Shown: piece by piece, positions 1 through 9,100 of the stretch | How the letters are laid out: every line of letters begins with the position of its first letter | Position numbering within the stretch: position 1 is the first letter of the stretch | Virus record (IMG/VR): IMGVR_UViG_3300025276_000248 | Coordinates: 1-21,713 of that record | Length of the DNA stretch: 21,713 nucleotides | Origin: a virus | Direction: 5' to 3' (one strand) | Notes under the pieces: model-generated | Databases searched by the model: none | What the model saw: only the letters and a program-made list of their open reading frames with translations | Told to the model about the DNA's origin: nothing | Position numbers and translations under genes: made by a program

Positions 1-588
1 ATAGGTGATCCTATTACTATTTTAACTAATAAAAAACACACAGAACAACCTCTATTTAATTCTATTACAGAAGATATTAATTTAGATGGTTCATCTGCTT
101 ATTTTACATCAACACAACAAATTCCGATTGAAGTATCATCTCAAAACGATTATTTATCGTATGATATTCCCCCTACAACACCTACCCAATATAATGGTGA
201 ACAAATAATCTTAAATTCTGGTAGATTATTATTTAATTCTACTTTTGATCATATACTACTATCATCAGCCAAATCAATTAATTTAAATACAGTAGAATCT
301 GTTAATATAGATGCTCGTACTAAAACAGTAATACAAACACCTGAATTATATTTAGGTGGTGTTGAAACATCTCAACCTGTAGTATTGGGAGATGATTTAG
401 TAGATCTTTTATCAAAAATATTAACTGATTTTGAATACCTAACAGGTGCTCTCCAAAATCAATTAGGTGTTCCTGTTGGGTCTCCAATTGCACCCACTAA
501 TTTAATAGCACAAGCTATAAATAATAAAATAGGAAGTTATAAAGCTGAATTATCTAATATATTATCTCAAACTACTAAGACTGTATAA
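1..588 (+). CDS. Baseplate spike / gpV-gp5-like protein, C-terminal part (5' end outside window)
   Basis: The reading frame is open from base 1 to the TAA at 586-588, so this is the last 195 residues of a longer protein; the TTG at 385 is internal and not the start. Fragment residues about 73-120 are a run of short alternating hydrophobic/polar strands (GRLLFNS, HILLSS, SINLNT, SVNIDA, TVIQT, ELYLGG), the pattern of the beta-helical or OB/spike region of gpV, gp5 and VgrG proteins. After it comes a conserved-looking PVVLGDDLVDLLSKIL segment, then a helical tail. Such proteins form the trimeric membrane-piercing spike under the baseplate hub. The gp25- and gp6-type genes downstream agree with that role. 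The next gene starts in the last base of this stop codon (TAATG), suggesting translational coupling. I am fairly sure of the class; enzymatic domains, if any, would lie upstream of the window. Confidence 0.7.
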   Translation: MGDPITILTNKKHTEQPLFNSITEDINLDGSSAYFTSTQQIPIEVSSQNDYLSYDIPPTTPTQYNGEQIILNSGRLLFNSTFDHILLSSAKSINLNTVESVNIDARTKTVIQTPELYLGGVETSQPVVLGDDLVDLLSKILTDFEYLTGALQNQLGVPVGSPIAPTNLIAQAINNKIGSYKAELSNILSQTTKTV

Positions 589-1580
589 TGTTAGATCCTA
601 AAGAAGTACTTAAAAAACGTAAAGAAAAACAACAACTTAAAAAAGAAAGTGTTGAACAGTCTGAATTAACATCTACTGATATAGATGGCATTAACAATGC
701 AGTTACTGAAGATTCAAAACCTACAGGATTACAAAGATTAGGTTCATTAATATTAAAGCAAAGTCAAAAATTATCTAAATTTGTTATACCATTAGCATTT
801 AATCTTATTAAAGAATATGGGATAGCTAAACTAGAGGCAGCTTTAGAAGGGGAAAGTGATAATATAGATGAATTAAGAGAACAACTTAAAGAAGAATTTT
901 GTAATGTTCAATTACCTCAAATTATAGCAAAACGAAATAATGCTGTAGATTATTTAAACAATACAGGTAGAATATTAGATACATTAACTGTTAGTGTTAA
1001 TTTTGGAGCTTCATTTGCTGAGATTTTAGAAACACTCATTAAAATATTAAGGGGAGCTAGTTTTACAATTAATCAAGCTGCAAAAGCAATCCCATTAATT
1101 CCAGGTGCTGTTGTATCCGCTGTTAACGATTTAAGTACTATCGCAGATACTATAACTTTTAAACCAGATGGTACTCCAAATATTCCACCTATTAAAATTA
1201 TAGCGGCCCAAGTATCACCAGCATTTGCTACAGTACAATCAACTATTGTAAGATGTGTAGATCTGTTAGATAGATTAGATATTTTAATTACATTATGTGA
1301 CCCAAATGCTAATTTAACAGGCATATCAGACTCAATTAACACTGTATATGATAATGAATTAATAGCTGCAGCAACAGAAAATGATGGTACGTATAAAGGA
1401 TTTATATTAGAAATAGAATCCATCCCATTTACAGATACAGTAAACAAAAATAGAGCAGTAGGTAAAAATAGATCTGGTATTATATTAATATCAACAGAAT
1501 CTTCATTTGCCTCCAACCCTCAAGTATTAATCGACGAACTTAAATTTATTATTGACAGGGATGATTTGAAGTCCTACTAA
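588..1580 (+). CDS. Unrecognised tail/baseplate-region protein, 330 aa
   Basis: I do not recognise this family. Residues 1-50 are highly charged (KKRKEKQQLKK and similar) and probably disordered or helical. Residues about 50-190 look alpha-helical with amphipathic or hydrophobic stretches (FVIPLAFNLI, FGASFAEILETLIKIL, IPLIPGAVVSAV). No signal peptide or clear transmembrane helix stands out. The last 60 residues look like a small folded domain (YKGFILEIESI, SGIILIS, SFASNPQVLIDELKFIID). It overlaps the spike gene by one base and lies upstream of the gp25-type gene, so a structural or assembly role in the central baseplate or tube end is likely from position alone. A tube-cap or hub component (gp48/gp54-type) is possible, but I see no motif that supports it. 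Coding status is secure: long frame, base composition like its neighbours, tight packing. Confidence 0.6.
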   Translation: MLDPKEVLKKRKEKQQLKKESVEQSELTSTDIDGINNAVTEDSKPTGLQRLGSLILKQSQKLSKFVIPLAFNLIKEYGIAKLEAALEGESDNIDELREQLKEEFCNVQLPQIIAKRNNAVDYLNNTGRILDTLTVSVNFGASFAEILETLIKILRGASFTINQAAKAIPLIPGAVVSAVNDLSTIADTITFKPDGTPNIPPIKIIAAQVSPAFATVQSTIVRCVDLLDRLDILITLCDPNANLTGISDSINTVYDNELIAAATENDGTYKGFILEIESIPFTDTVNKNRAVGKNRSGIILISTESSFASNPQVLIDELKFIIDRDDLKSY

Positions 1581-1598
1581 ATTTACATATTTATAATC

Positions 1599-1961
1599 AT
1601 GAAAGCGACAGAATTTAAAAAACTCATTAAAGAATCAGTACGAGAAGTTATTCAAGAAGAATTAAAAGAAATTCTTTTAGAAGCAGTTCGTGCTCCTAAA
1701 ACTGTAGTAACAGGAACAACTCCTATCCAATCAACACATCAAGGTTTACCTGATGATGATAAAGTAAAATTAAGAGAAAACATGATGGGAGTTTTAGATG
1801 GGATGAAGCGTGGTGAAGATACTATGTCTTTTACTTCAGCTGATGCTCAAGGTATAGGAAATTCTTTACAAGTACAACCAGGAATGGATACAACAAATGG
1901 CCCACTTCCAGCAGGTAATGTTGGTTTAGATCAAATCATGGGTTTAATGAAAGGTAAATAA
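1599..1961 (+). CDS. Small protein with charged N-terminal helix, 120 aa, function unknown
   Basis: Residues 1-30 (MKATEFKKLIKESVREVIQEEL onward) form a strongly amphipathic charged helix. That kind of N-terminus is common in small proteins of marine T4-like phages, where it may mediate oligomerisation. The rest is Gly/Met/Gln-rich and probably flexible (MMGVLDGMKRGEDTMSF, LQVQPGMDTTNGPLPAGN), ending in MGLMKGK. It lies between the 330-residue protein and the gp25-type gene, and its stop overlaps the next start (TAATG at 1959-1963). An 18-base gap precedes it, containing ATATTTATAA two bases before the ATG. A baseplate assembly factor or small structural protein is a guess from position only. 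Confidence 0.55.
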   Translation: MKATEFKKLIKESVREVIQEELKEILLEAVRAPKTVVTGTTPIQSTHQGLPDDDKVKLRENMMGVLDGMKRGEDTMSFTSADAQGIGNSLQVQPGMDTTNGPLPAGNVGLDQIMGLMKGK

Positions 1962-2368
1962 TGGCATTTAACCCACTTGTAATACCAACTACTGACTTTC
2001 AACCTAATGTTGGAGTAGGGGTTAATCTACCTTTTTCAAACCCTCAATGTTTTGTAAGTAATTTTACTAGTAAAGATTCAATAAAGAATAATTTAATTAA
2101 TTACTTTTTAACAGAACCCGGAGAAAGATTAGATAATCCCGAATTTGGGGGTGGTTTAAGAAGTTTTATTTTTGAACAAATTACTAATGGTACTTTATCT
2201 GGTATTGAAGACGATATAAGCTCTAAAATATCAACTTATTTCCCTTCAGTATCTATAAGTGCAATTAACGTTGGTGCTGTTGAAGATACTAATACTATTA
2301 ATGTAGTTATAAAATATACAATACCTCAACAAGGGGTATCTGACGAAATCGAAATTAACTTTGGATAA
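1961..2368 (+). CDS. Baseplate wedge protein, gp25/gpW-like
   Basis: This 135-residue protein matches the size of T4 gp25 (132 residues) and the pattern of the gp25/TssE/gpW family. Residues 37-71 contain the family signature: a helix (SKDSIKNNLINYFL), then TEPGERLDNPEFGGGLRSFIF, which includes the conserved E-P-x-E-R element (E52, P53, E55, R56) and the F/Y-G-x-x-L turn. The C-terminal half has alternating strands (SISAINVGAV, INVVIKYTIP, EIEINFG). In contractile tails this protein sits in the wedge core, contacts gp6 and nucleates sheath polymerisation. The older label of lysozyme for this family is not supported by its structural role. It overlaps both neighbours by one base (TAATG) and is directly followed by the gp6-type gene, the usual W-J pairing. 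Confidence 0.88.
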   Translation: MAFNPLVIPTTDFQPNVGVGVNLPFSNPQCFVSNFTSKDSIKNNLINYFLTEPGERLDNPEFGGGLRSFIFEQITNGTLSGIEDDISSKISTYFPSVSISAINVGAVEDTNTINVVIKYTIPQQGVSDEIEINFG

Positions 2369-4221
2369 TGGCACAAGCGAGAGACATAAAATACCTAAAT
2401 AGAGACTTTGCTGATCTAAGATCATCATTAATTAATTACTCTAAAACATATTTTCCAACAACATACACTGACTTCACAGAAGCTTCTCCGGGTATGATGT
2501 TTATGGAAATGTCATCTTATATTGGTGATGTTCTTTCATTTTACCAAGATAATCAAATACAAGAAACATATACCCAGTTTGCTCGTAAATTCGAAAATTT
2601 ATTTGATTTAGCATATGTTATGGGATATAAACCCCAAGTTACAGGTGTAGCTACTGCTAATGTTGATTTTTACCAAACAGTCCCAGCTGTAGTATCAGGA
2701 CCTTCAATTTACCAACCAGATTATAATTACGCTTTATTAATTGGAGAAAACACTCAAATAGGCTCATCAGCAAATTCTAATATTAACTTCTTAACAGAAG
2801 ATCCAATAGATTTTACTGATTCAAGTTCACTAAATCCTACTACTGCTACAGTTTATACAGTAGATGGAAGTAATAATCCAACAACATACCTACTTAAAAA
2901 AAGTAGAAACGCTATTTCTTCAACAATAAACACAGTTACTGTTTCTGCTGGTTCAACCCCACAAGAATTTTTTACAACTACTGTTAATGCACCTAATATT
3001 GTAAGTATTTTAGATATAGTAGATTCTGATGGTAATGTATGGTATGAAGTACCTTACTTGGCAGAAGAAATGGTATATGATTCAATTCGTAATACTAACC
3101 CAAATGATCCAAATAATTATACTAATGAAGGTTTATCACCTTACTTACTACAATTAAAACAAACTCAACGTAGATTTGCTACTCGTGTAATTAATAGTGG
3201 TTCATTAGAAATTCAATTTGGAGCAGGCACTACTCAAGACGTAGAAGAAGAAATTACACCTAATAGTGATAATGTTGGTTTAGGTTTACCATTTGAAAAA
3301 AACAAACTTACAACTGCTTATTCTCCTACAAACTTTATCTTTACTCCTACCTATGGTATAGCACCAACAGGTAATTTAACAGTAAGATATTTAACTGGAG
3401 GTGGTGTTGCTGCTAATGTTAATGCCAACACATTAACTAATATAAAACAAATAAATAAAACATTTGTTAATTTTAGTACTACAGATAGTAGTGGTTTATA
3501 TCAACAATCTTTTGATTCCTTAATTACTAACAACCCAAATGCTGCTTCTGGTGGTAGAGGGGGAGATAGTATTGAAGAATTAAGACAAAATATTATATCA
3601 AATTTTAGCACACAATTTAGAGCAGTTACCCCAGATGACTATACTGTAAGAGCTTTATCATTACCTTCTAAATTCGGAAAAGTAGCTAAAGTATATACTG
3701 AAAAAGCAAAAGCATCCTCTAATACAGGTACTAATATTGATTTATATACACTAGCATTTGATAATAATAGTAATTTAACTACAGCATCAAGTACATTAAA
3801 ACAAAATCTTTCAACATATTTATCTCAATTTAGAGTTATTGGAGATTCTGTAGCTATTAAAGATGCCTTTGTTATTAATATTGGTATAAATTTTGAAATT
3901 ATTGTTTTACCTAACTTTAATAGCAATGAAGTTTTAAGAAGATGTATTATAGCTCTTCAAAATGCTTTTACTATTACTAATTGGCAAATTAATGAACCTA
4001 TTATATATAGAGATTTAACAATTCTTTTAGATAATATAGAAGGAGTCCAAACGGTTAAAGATATATTAATTAGCAATAAAACGGGTGCTAGTTATTCTAC
4101 ATACTCATATGATGTAGAGGGTGCTACAATTAATCAAGTAGTTTACCCATCAATTGATCCAATGATATTTGAAGTTAAATTCCCAAATAGTGATATTAAG
4201 GGCAAAATTGTAAACATATAA
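2368..4221 (+). CDS. Baseplate wedge protein, gp6/gpJ-like (Baseplate_J family)
   Basis: This 617-residue protein is close in size to T4 gp6 (660 residues). The N-terminus (RDFADLRSSLINYSKTYFP, then SPGMMFMEMSSYIGDVLSFYQDN and a helix ending in AYVMGYKP) is typical of gp6-type wedge proteins. Residues about 395-450 carry the Baseplate_J-like signature: GGRGGDSIEELRQNI, then FRAVTPDDYTVRALSLP and a strand with FGKVAKVYT. In contractile tails two copies per wedge form the iris ring that joins neighbouring wedges round the hub and transmits the contraction signal. It starts in the stop codon of the gp25-type gene. The C-terminal part (about 450-617) contains strands ending in VKFPNSDIKGKIVNI. 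I see no truncation or frameshift. Confidence 0.87.
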   Translation: MAQARDIKYLNRDFADLRSSLINYSKTYFPTTYTDFTEASPGMMFMEMSSYIGDVLSFYQDNQIQETYTQFARKFENLFDLAYVMGYKPQVTGVATANVDFYQTVPAVVSGPSIYQPDYNYALLIGENTQIGSSANSNINFLTEDPIDFTDSSSLNPTTATVYTVDGSNNPTTYLLKKSRNAISSTINTVTVSAGSTPQEFFTTTVNAPNIVSILDIVDSDGNVWYEVPYLAEEMVYDSIRNTNPNDPNNYTNEGLSPYLLQLKQTQRRFATRVINSGSLEIQFGAGTTQDVEEEITPNSDNVGLGLPFEKNKLTTAYSPTNFIFTPTYGIAPTGNLTVRYLTGGGVAANVNANTLTNIKQINKTFVNFSTTDSSGLYQQSFDSLITNNPNAASGGRGGDSIEELRQNIISNFSTQFRAVTPDDYTVRALSLPSKFGKVAKVYTEKAKASSNTGTNIDLYTLAFDNNSNLTTASSTLKQNLSTYLSQFRVIGDSVAIKDAFVINIGINFEIIVLPNFNSNEVLRRCIIALQNAFTITNWQINEPIIYRDLTILLDNIEGVQTVKDILISNKTGASYSTYSYDVEGATINQVVYPSIDPMIFEVKFPNSDIKGKIVNI

Positions 4222-4223
4222 TT

Positions 4224-4523
4224 ATGGGATTATTAGATAGATATAACAAAGGAGTAGCAACAGGAGTTGGTTTAGCCTCAGAAAACCCTGAAGCTACTAT
4301 TACAACACCCATAGGTGACCCAGAAGTTCAATTTAAAGGTTCCAGTTTAGATTTAGAAAATCCTAACCCAGTAGGAGGTCCTATTAATGTTGCTTATAAC
4401 ACTCAAGTAGGTAGCGAATATAAAAGTTTTACAACCACCCAGCCTTACACTCCTAAAAGTACTTATATAGATAGTCTTCAGAGTGATGAACTAATAAGAA
4501 GGGCTAGCGACCCATTTAAATAA
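4224..4523 (+). CDS. Small unrecognised protein, 99 aa, in baseplate operon
   Basis: It starts two bases after the stop of the gp6-type gene (ATAATTATGG context) and ends six bases before the next start. The protein is low in predicted secondary structure, rich in Gly, Pro, Thr and Asn (ITTPIGDPEVQF, NPNPVGGPINVAY), and ends in a short charged helix (IDSLQSDELIRRASDPFK). No motif is recognised. Its fixed place between wedge proteins makes a small linker or extended-arm baseplate component plausible, but this is inference from position. The frame is complete and its composition matches its neighbours, so I take it as a real gene. Confidence 0.55.
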   Translation: MGLLDRYNKGVATGVGLASENPEATITTPIGDPEVQFKGSSLDLENPNPVGGPINVAYNTQVGSEYKSFTTTQPYTPKSTYIDSLQSDELIRRASDPFK

Positions 4524-4529
4524 AATATT

Positions 4530-5663
4530 ATGGCAGTATATAAACTTTTTCCATATAAAGACACTTCTCTATATTCAATGTATTCTACAATGAATACCGG
4601 GATAGATCCTATTAACCAAGTATCAAACTTAAATTTTGCAGTAAATAGTTCACCTTCTGTTGCACGTTCACTTATAAATTTTGATACTATTGAATTACGA
4701 GATGTATTAAATAATAAGGTAACAGGAACTTGGGATGCTGATTTAAAATCTTTTATTGCAACCGCTCAAGGTATAGTAGAAGATTCTGTTTTAGAAGTAT
4801 TCCCTATATATAATTCTTGGAATCAAGGTACAGGTACATATCTAGATCAACCAATAACTACAGATGGTGCTTGTTGGGATTCTCCTTTATTTGGTGGTGG
4901 AAACGCTTGGGATATAGGAGGTTCAGTATTAGGGTATACTAGTTCTTACAATGCTGTATATGCGCCTCAAGGTGGAGGTTCATGGTATATTAGTTCATCA
5001 GATGGTACAACTACATATCCTACAACACAATCATTCGGTCCTAGAACCGATAAAGATCTAAATGTTACTATTACATCTATGGTTGAGGATTGGTTTAGTG
5101 GTTCATTACCTAATAATGGTGTTATCATTAAATGGGAAAATGCCGCTGAATTTAATACTAATAAGCAAATACAACCTGTAATGCAATATTACACAGTTGA
5201 TACAAATACAATATACCCCCCAGAATTAGATATTAAATGGGATGATTCAACTTGGGATACAGGTTCGTCGTCAACAACAATTTTAGATCAACCTAACGCA
5301 TTTATAGATCTAGCAGAAAACCCAGGAGTGTTTTATTCCGAAAGTATTAATAGATTTAGAGTAAATTGCAGACCTAAATATCCTACCCGTGTTTGGTCAA
5401 CATCTTCTTTGTATACTAAACAATATTATTTACCCTCTGGTTCAGCTTGGTACGCAATTAAGGATCTAGATACAGATGAGTACGTAGTGGATTTTGATTC
5501 AAATTATACTAGAATTAGTGCTGATGCATCTTCAAGTTATTTTGATATTTATATGAATGGTTTAGAACCTGAAAGATATTATAAAGTACTGATTCAAGTA
5601 AATAATGGAAGTAGTACAACAGTATATGATAATGATTACTATTTTAAAGTAGTTAACGGATAA
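4530..5663 (+). CDS. Structural protein with DNRLRE-like N-terminal domain, 377 aa
   Basis: The N-terminus has the pattern of DNRLRE-type beta-sandwich domains: a short strand with FPYKDTSLYS, a MNTGID segment, then ARSLINFDTIEL (residues about 6-55). The domain seems to continue through VLEVFPIYNSWNQGTG and TDKDLNVTITSMVEDWFSG to about residue 225 (GVIIKWENAAEF). DNRLRE domains occur in extracellular and phage structural proteins and are often linked to carbohydrate binding; that activity is not shown here. The rest is aromatic-rich beta structure (RPKYPTRVWSTSSLYTKQYY, YFDIYMNGLEPERYYKVLIQ) ending in a fibronectin/Ig-like last strand set. It lies between wedge genes and the giant gpI-like protein, so a baseplate periphery or tail-surface role is likely. 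Its stop overlaps the next start (TAATG). Confidence 0.6.
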   Translation: MAVYKLFPYKDTSLYSMYSTMNTGIDPINQVSNLNFAVNSSPSVARSLINFDTIELRDVLNNKVTGTWDADLKSFIATAQGIVEDSVLEVFPIYNSWNQGTGTYLDQPITTDGACWDSPLFGGGNAWDIGGSVLGYTSSYNAVYAPQGGGSWYISSSDGTTTYPTTQSFGPRTDKDLNVTITSMVEDWFSGSLPNNGVIIKWENAAEFNTNKQIQPVMQYYTVDTNTIYPPELDIKWDDSTWDTGSSSTTILDQPNAFIDLAENPGVFYSESINRFRVNCRPKYPTRVWSTSSLYTKQYYLPSGSAWYAIKDLDTDEYVVDFDSNYTRISADASSSYFDIYMNGLEPERYYKVLIQVNNGSSTTVYDNDYYFKVVNG

Positions 5664-6184
5664 TGAGAGAACAAGTAAATTTAACAAGAAATTCATTCAG
5701 TAAAACTCAATACCCTAAGGTTATTGATACTGAATTTTCTCAGTTAACACCCCAGAATACTGAGCCTGTTGCGATACAAAATGTATCCGTTGACGAATTT
5801 TTTGTTTTATATAATAAATTGTTTTTTGATATTCCTCAAAGAGGTAATAATTCACACGAAACTTTAATAACAACTAGTACAGAATATATTGGATATAATC
5901 CATTAACAACAGAATTAGAGGCTCTACAGCAAGAAATTACACAATTAAGAAGACAATTACTTGATGAAAGAAGTGGAGCATTAAATACTATTGCTGATGT
6001 TTTAGATACAGCAGGTTTAGACCTCCCAGAACTTCCAATACTACCTGATTTAGAGATCCCATCAGAATTTAGTGTAGATGTAAATGTGGGTGTTGACCAA
6101 GGAGAAGAACAAACACGTAGGGAAAAAAGAAAAGAACGTAGAGCAAAACGTAAGGAAGAACGACAAGAAAGAAGAAATAATTAA
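5663..6184 (+). CDS. Small coiled-coil protein with basic tail, 173 aa
   Basis: Residues 1-75 form an N-terminal region that looks partly folded (VSVDEFFVLYNKLFFDIP). Residues about 82-104 (LTTELEALQQEITQLRRQLL) have heptad-like leucine spacing and should form a short coiled coil, probably an oligomerisation helix. A Pro/Leu-rich linker follows (LPELPILPDLEIP, residues 121-133). The last 22 residues are extremely basic (RREKRKERRAKRKEER). The basic tail could bind acidic partners or nucleic acid, or be an extended arm; its role is not known to me. It begins in the stop codon of the preceding gene and ends two bases before the giant gpI-like gene, so it is almost certainly co-translated with baseplate proteins. 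Confidence 0.55.
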   Translation: MREQVNLTRNSFSKTQYPKVIDTEFSQLTPQNTEPVAIQNVSVDEFFVLYNKLFFDIPQRGNNSHETLITTSTEYIGYNPLTTELEALQQEITQLRRQLLDERSGALNTIADVLDTAGLDLPELPILPDLEIPSEFSVDVNVGVDQGEEQTRREKRKERRAKRKEERQERRNN

Positions 6185-6186
6185 TT

Positions 6187-9100
6187 ATGGCTGAAGCTAA
6201 AATTACACAGGTAAATCCTACTTCATTTGAACTAGAAGAATACTCAGTTGCAGATGAAAATCTTATTTCTTCCATAGAAATAGAAACTTTATTTGATCCT
6301 CAAACAGATTATATAGAATATTTCGTATATAATCCTAATAATGGAGGTCAAGTAAACCCCCCATTCGATTCACCTGCTAATTATAATAATTATACTTTAG
6401 AAGATAATATATTAGCTATTAATCCTGAAGAAGATCTATTTATAAATGGGTTTGAAGAGGGTACTTATAATACATTTTACAATTTCCTTTCATTAAGATT
6501 ATCATCTAACTTCTCCCAGAGATATTATATATCAGAAATTTCTGCTGATAGAACAGAAGTTAGACTAACCTCTAATGATATATCTACAGAAGAAATAATT
6601 GCTTCTACTACAGAATATATTCAAGAAAGAAACTCAGCTGAGTTCTTCCCCGATTTTTATTTAAATTTTGGTAATAACCAATTAGTAATAGCAAATAATG
6701 TTTTATTAGATGTAGATAACGTTTTAATAAAATTATATGATCCTTTACCTCCCCAATATCAATTAAAATCTACATTATGGGTAGTAGAACAAGTAGCTGA
6801 CCCTATAGCATATTTAATTGATTTACCATTTGAACCTATAATAGTTGATAACTCTATTAGGATCAAAGGTCCTAATATTAATCTACCTGTAAAAGGTCAA
6901 GTTAATAATTCTACAGAAGAGGTAGACTTTACTAGTTTAATTGAAACTTCAGTAACATCTTCATTACAACAAATTAATAGTTTTTATGCTGATCCAAGTG
7001 TAAAAATAAATGTAGATTACAATGAGTACAGTAATTTTATTAATTTCTCCTCAGCTCAGAAACGTACTAGTAACTTCTTTTATAAACTAGGACAAATAGA
7101 AAGTTGGACTTCAACAGCTGCATTAGGGTCAAACCAAATAAATTCTTCAGTTTCTAGCTCAGTAGCTTTTTATGAAAATAAAATTAATGAAACTATTGAT
7201 GGGTTTGATAATTTTGAATATTTTCTATATTATACATCAGGTTCAGTCAAACCCTACCCAAAAACAAATACTGAAGAACCCTACGATCAGGCATCTACAA
7301 CAAGTATATTAGGTCAAAATTGGATTACATCTAGTTTAGAAAGTGCTGAAGCGTACGATGTAAATAACAAAAATTGGATTTACTATGCTATCCCAGAATA
7401 CTTAAGGGAAGATACAGCAAACCAACCATATTTAGATTTTTCGAATATGGTAGGTCATTTTTATGACGAAAATATATGGGTATACATCAAAGATATTACG
7501 AACAAATGGGATAATGATAATCGTATTGATTCAGGAATTTCACGCGATTTAATCGCACAACAATTACGTGATTTAGGTTTTAATCTATATGAGAACCAAT
7601 TTAGTTCATTTAATCTATTTTCAGCTACTTTAGGTTTAACACCATCAGGAAGCTTTTTCCCATTCCCCAATATGACAGGTTCTTTACCTACACCAAGTGG
7701 GTTTGAATATGTAAATGCTTCTATAACAGGTTCAAATGAGATTTTACCTCAAGATGATATAAAAAAACGTATCTATAAACGTATTTATAACAATTTACCT
7801 TACTTATATAAGAAAAAAGGTACAGTTGATGGTATTAGAACATTAGCTACAATATATGGTATCCCAAATACATTACTTAGAATTGATGAATTTGGTGGTA
7901 AAGATAAAGATAATACTAACGATTGGGATTATTGGTTTGAACAATTTAATTATGCTTATTCAACAGGAGATGACGGAATTATTAGTTCAGATTGGGGTGT
8001 AAATACAGATTGGACATCCCCAGATGATGTTCCTGCATCTTTACAATTTAGATTTCAACTTCCTCCTTCATCCTCTAACTCACCTGCTTCACAGTCTTTA
8101 TGGACTTTAGATAATGGTAGAGATGTAAGATTAGTTTTAGAATATGATACTACACTTTTAGATTCTGGATCATTTAGTGGTTCAATTGCTGATCCTAATA
8201 ACCAATATGCCAATTTAAAGTTTTATCCTAACTTTAATGGAGATGCTACAGAATTTGCTAATGTATCTTTGCCATTTTTAAATGGTGGGTGGTGGTCTGT
8301 TATGGTTAATCGTGATGCAGGAGATTTTGAATTAATAGCAGCCAATAAAATATATTCTGGGAGTAATGGTTCCTCTTTAGGATTTATAGCTTCTTCCTCT
8401 ATAAATTCAGATGATGGTGCCTGGTTTAGTTCAACTAATTCATACTTTCCTACCTTAGGTGGCATTACAGGATATACTGATTTTAGCGGTTCATATCAAG
8501 AAATTAAATATTATAATACACAAATTTCTCATAGTGTATTTAAAGATTACGTAATGAATCCTCAATCTATTGAGGGTAATACTATTAATAGTGCTCCTGA
8601 TGAATTAATATTTAGAGCAGCATTAGGAGGTGAGCTATACACAGGTTCAGTTTCAATACATCCTAAAGTAACAGGTTCTTGGGATACAGTAAATTCATTT
8701 GCTGCTAATTCAAACTTTACAATTACTGAAGGTAATTTTGCTGTAAATAGAGAATATGTGTTTATGGACCAACCAGCAGTTGGTATCAAAAACCGCATTA
8801 CAGATAAAATAAGACAAGTAGCTTTAAATCTACCTGAAGGTGATCAACAATTATCTAATATTAGATCTATACAACAAGATACTGAAATAGATGATGCCTA
8901 TACTGATACAGTAAATCAAGTAGAGGTAGCATTATCTCCAACTAATCAAATTAATGATGATATTATTAATTCAATTGGTTATCTAAATATTGGAGAGTAT
9001 ATAGGTGATCCTAGACAAATTTCATCTAGCTCTACTAGCTACCCAGACTTAAATGTTTTAAGAGATGAATATTTCCTTAAATATACAAGCAATTACGATT

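Noticed and set aside
385-588. Separate 67-residue gene starting at TTG 385
   Set aside because: The same frame is open to base 1 and the upstream residues continue the beta-strand pattern of the spike protein, so TTG 385 is internal.
1566-1596. Third Bacteroidetes-like promoter before the 120-residue gene (TTG-N17-CATATTTA)
   Set aside because: The -7 box has C in the first position and lies so close to the ATG that transcription would start at or after it.
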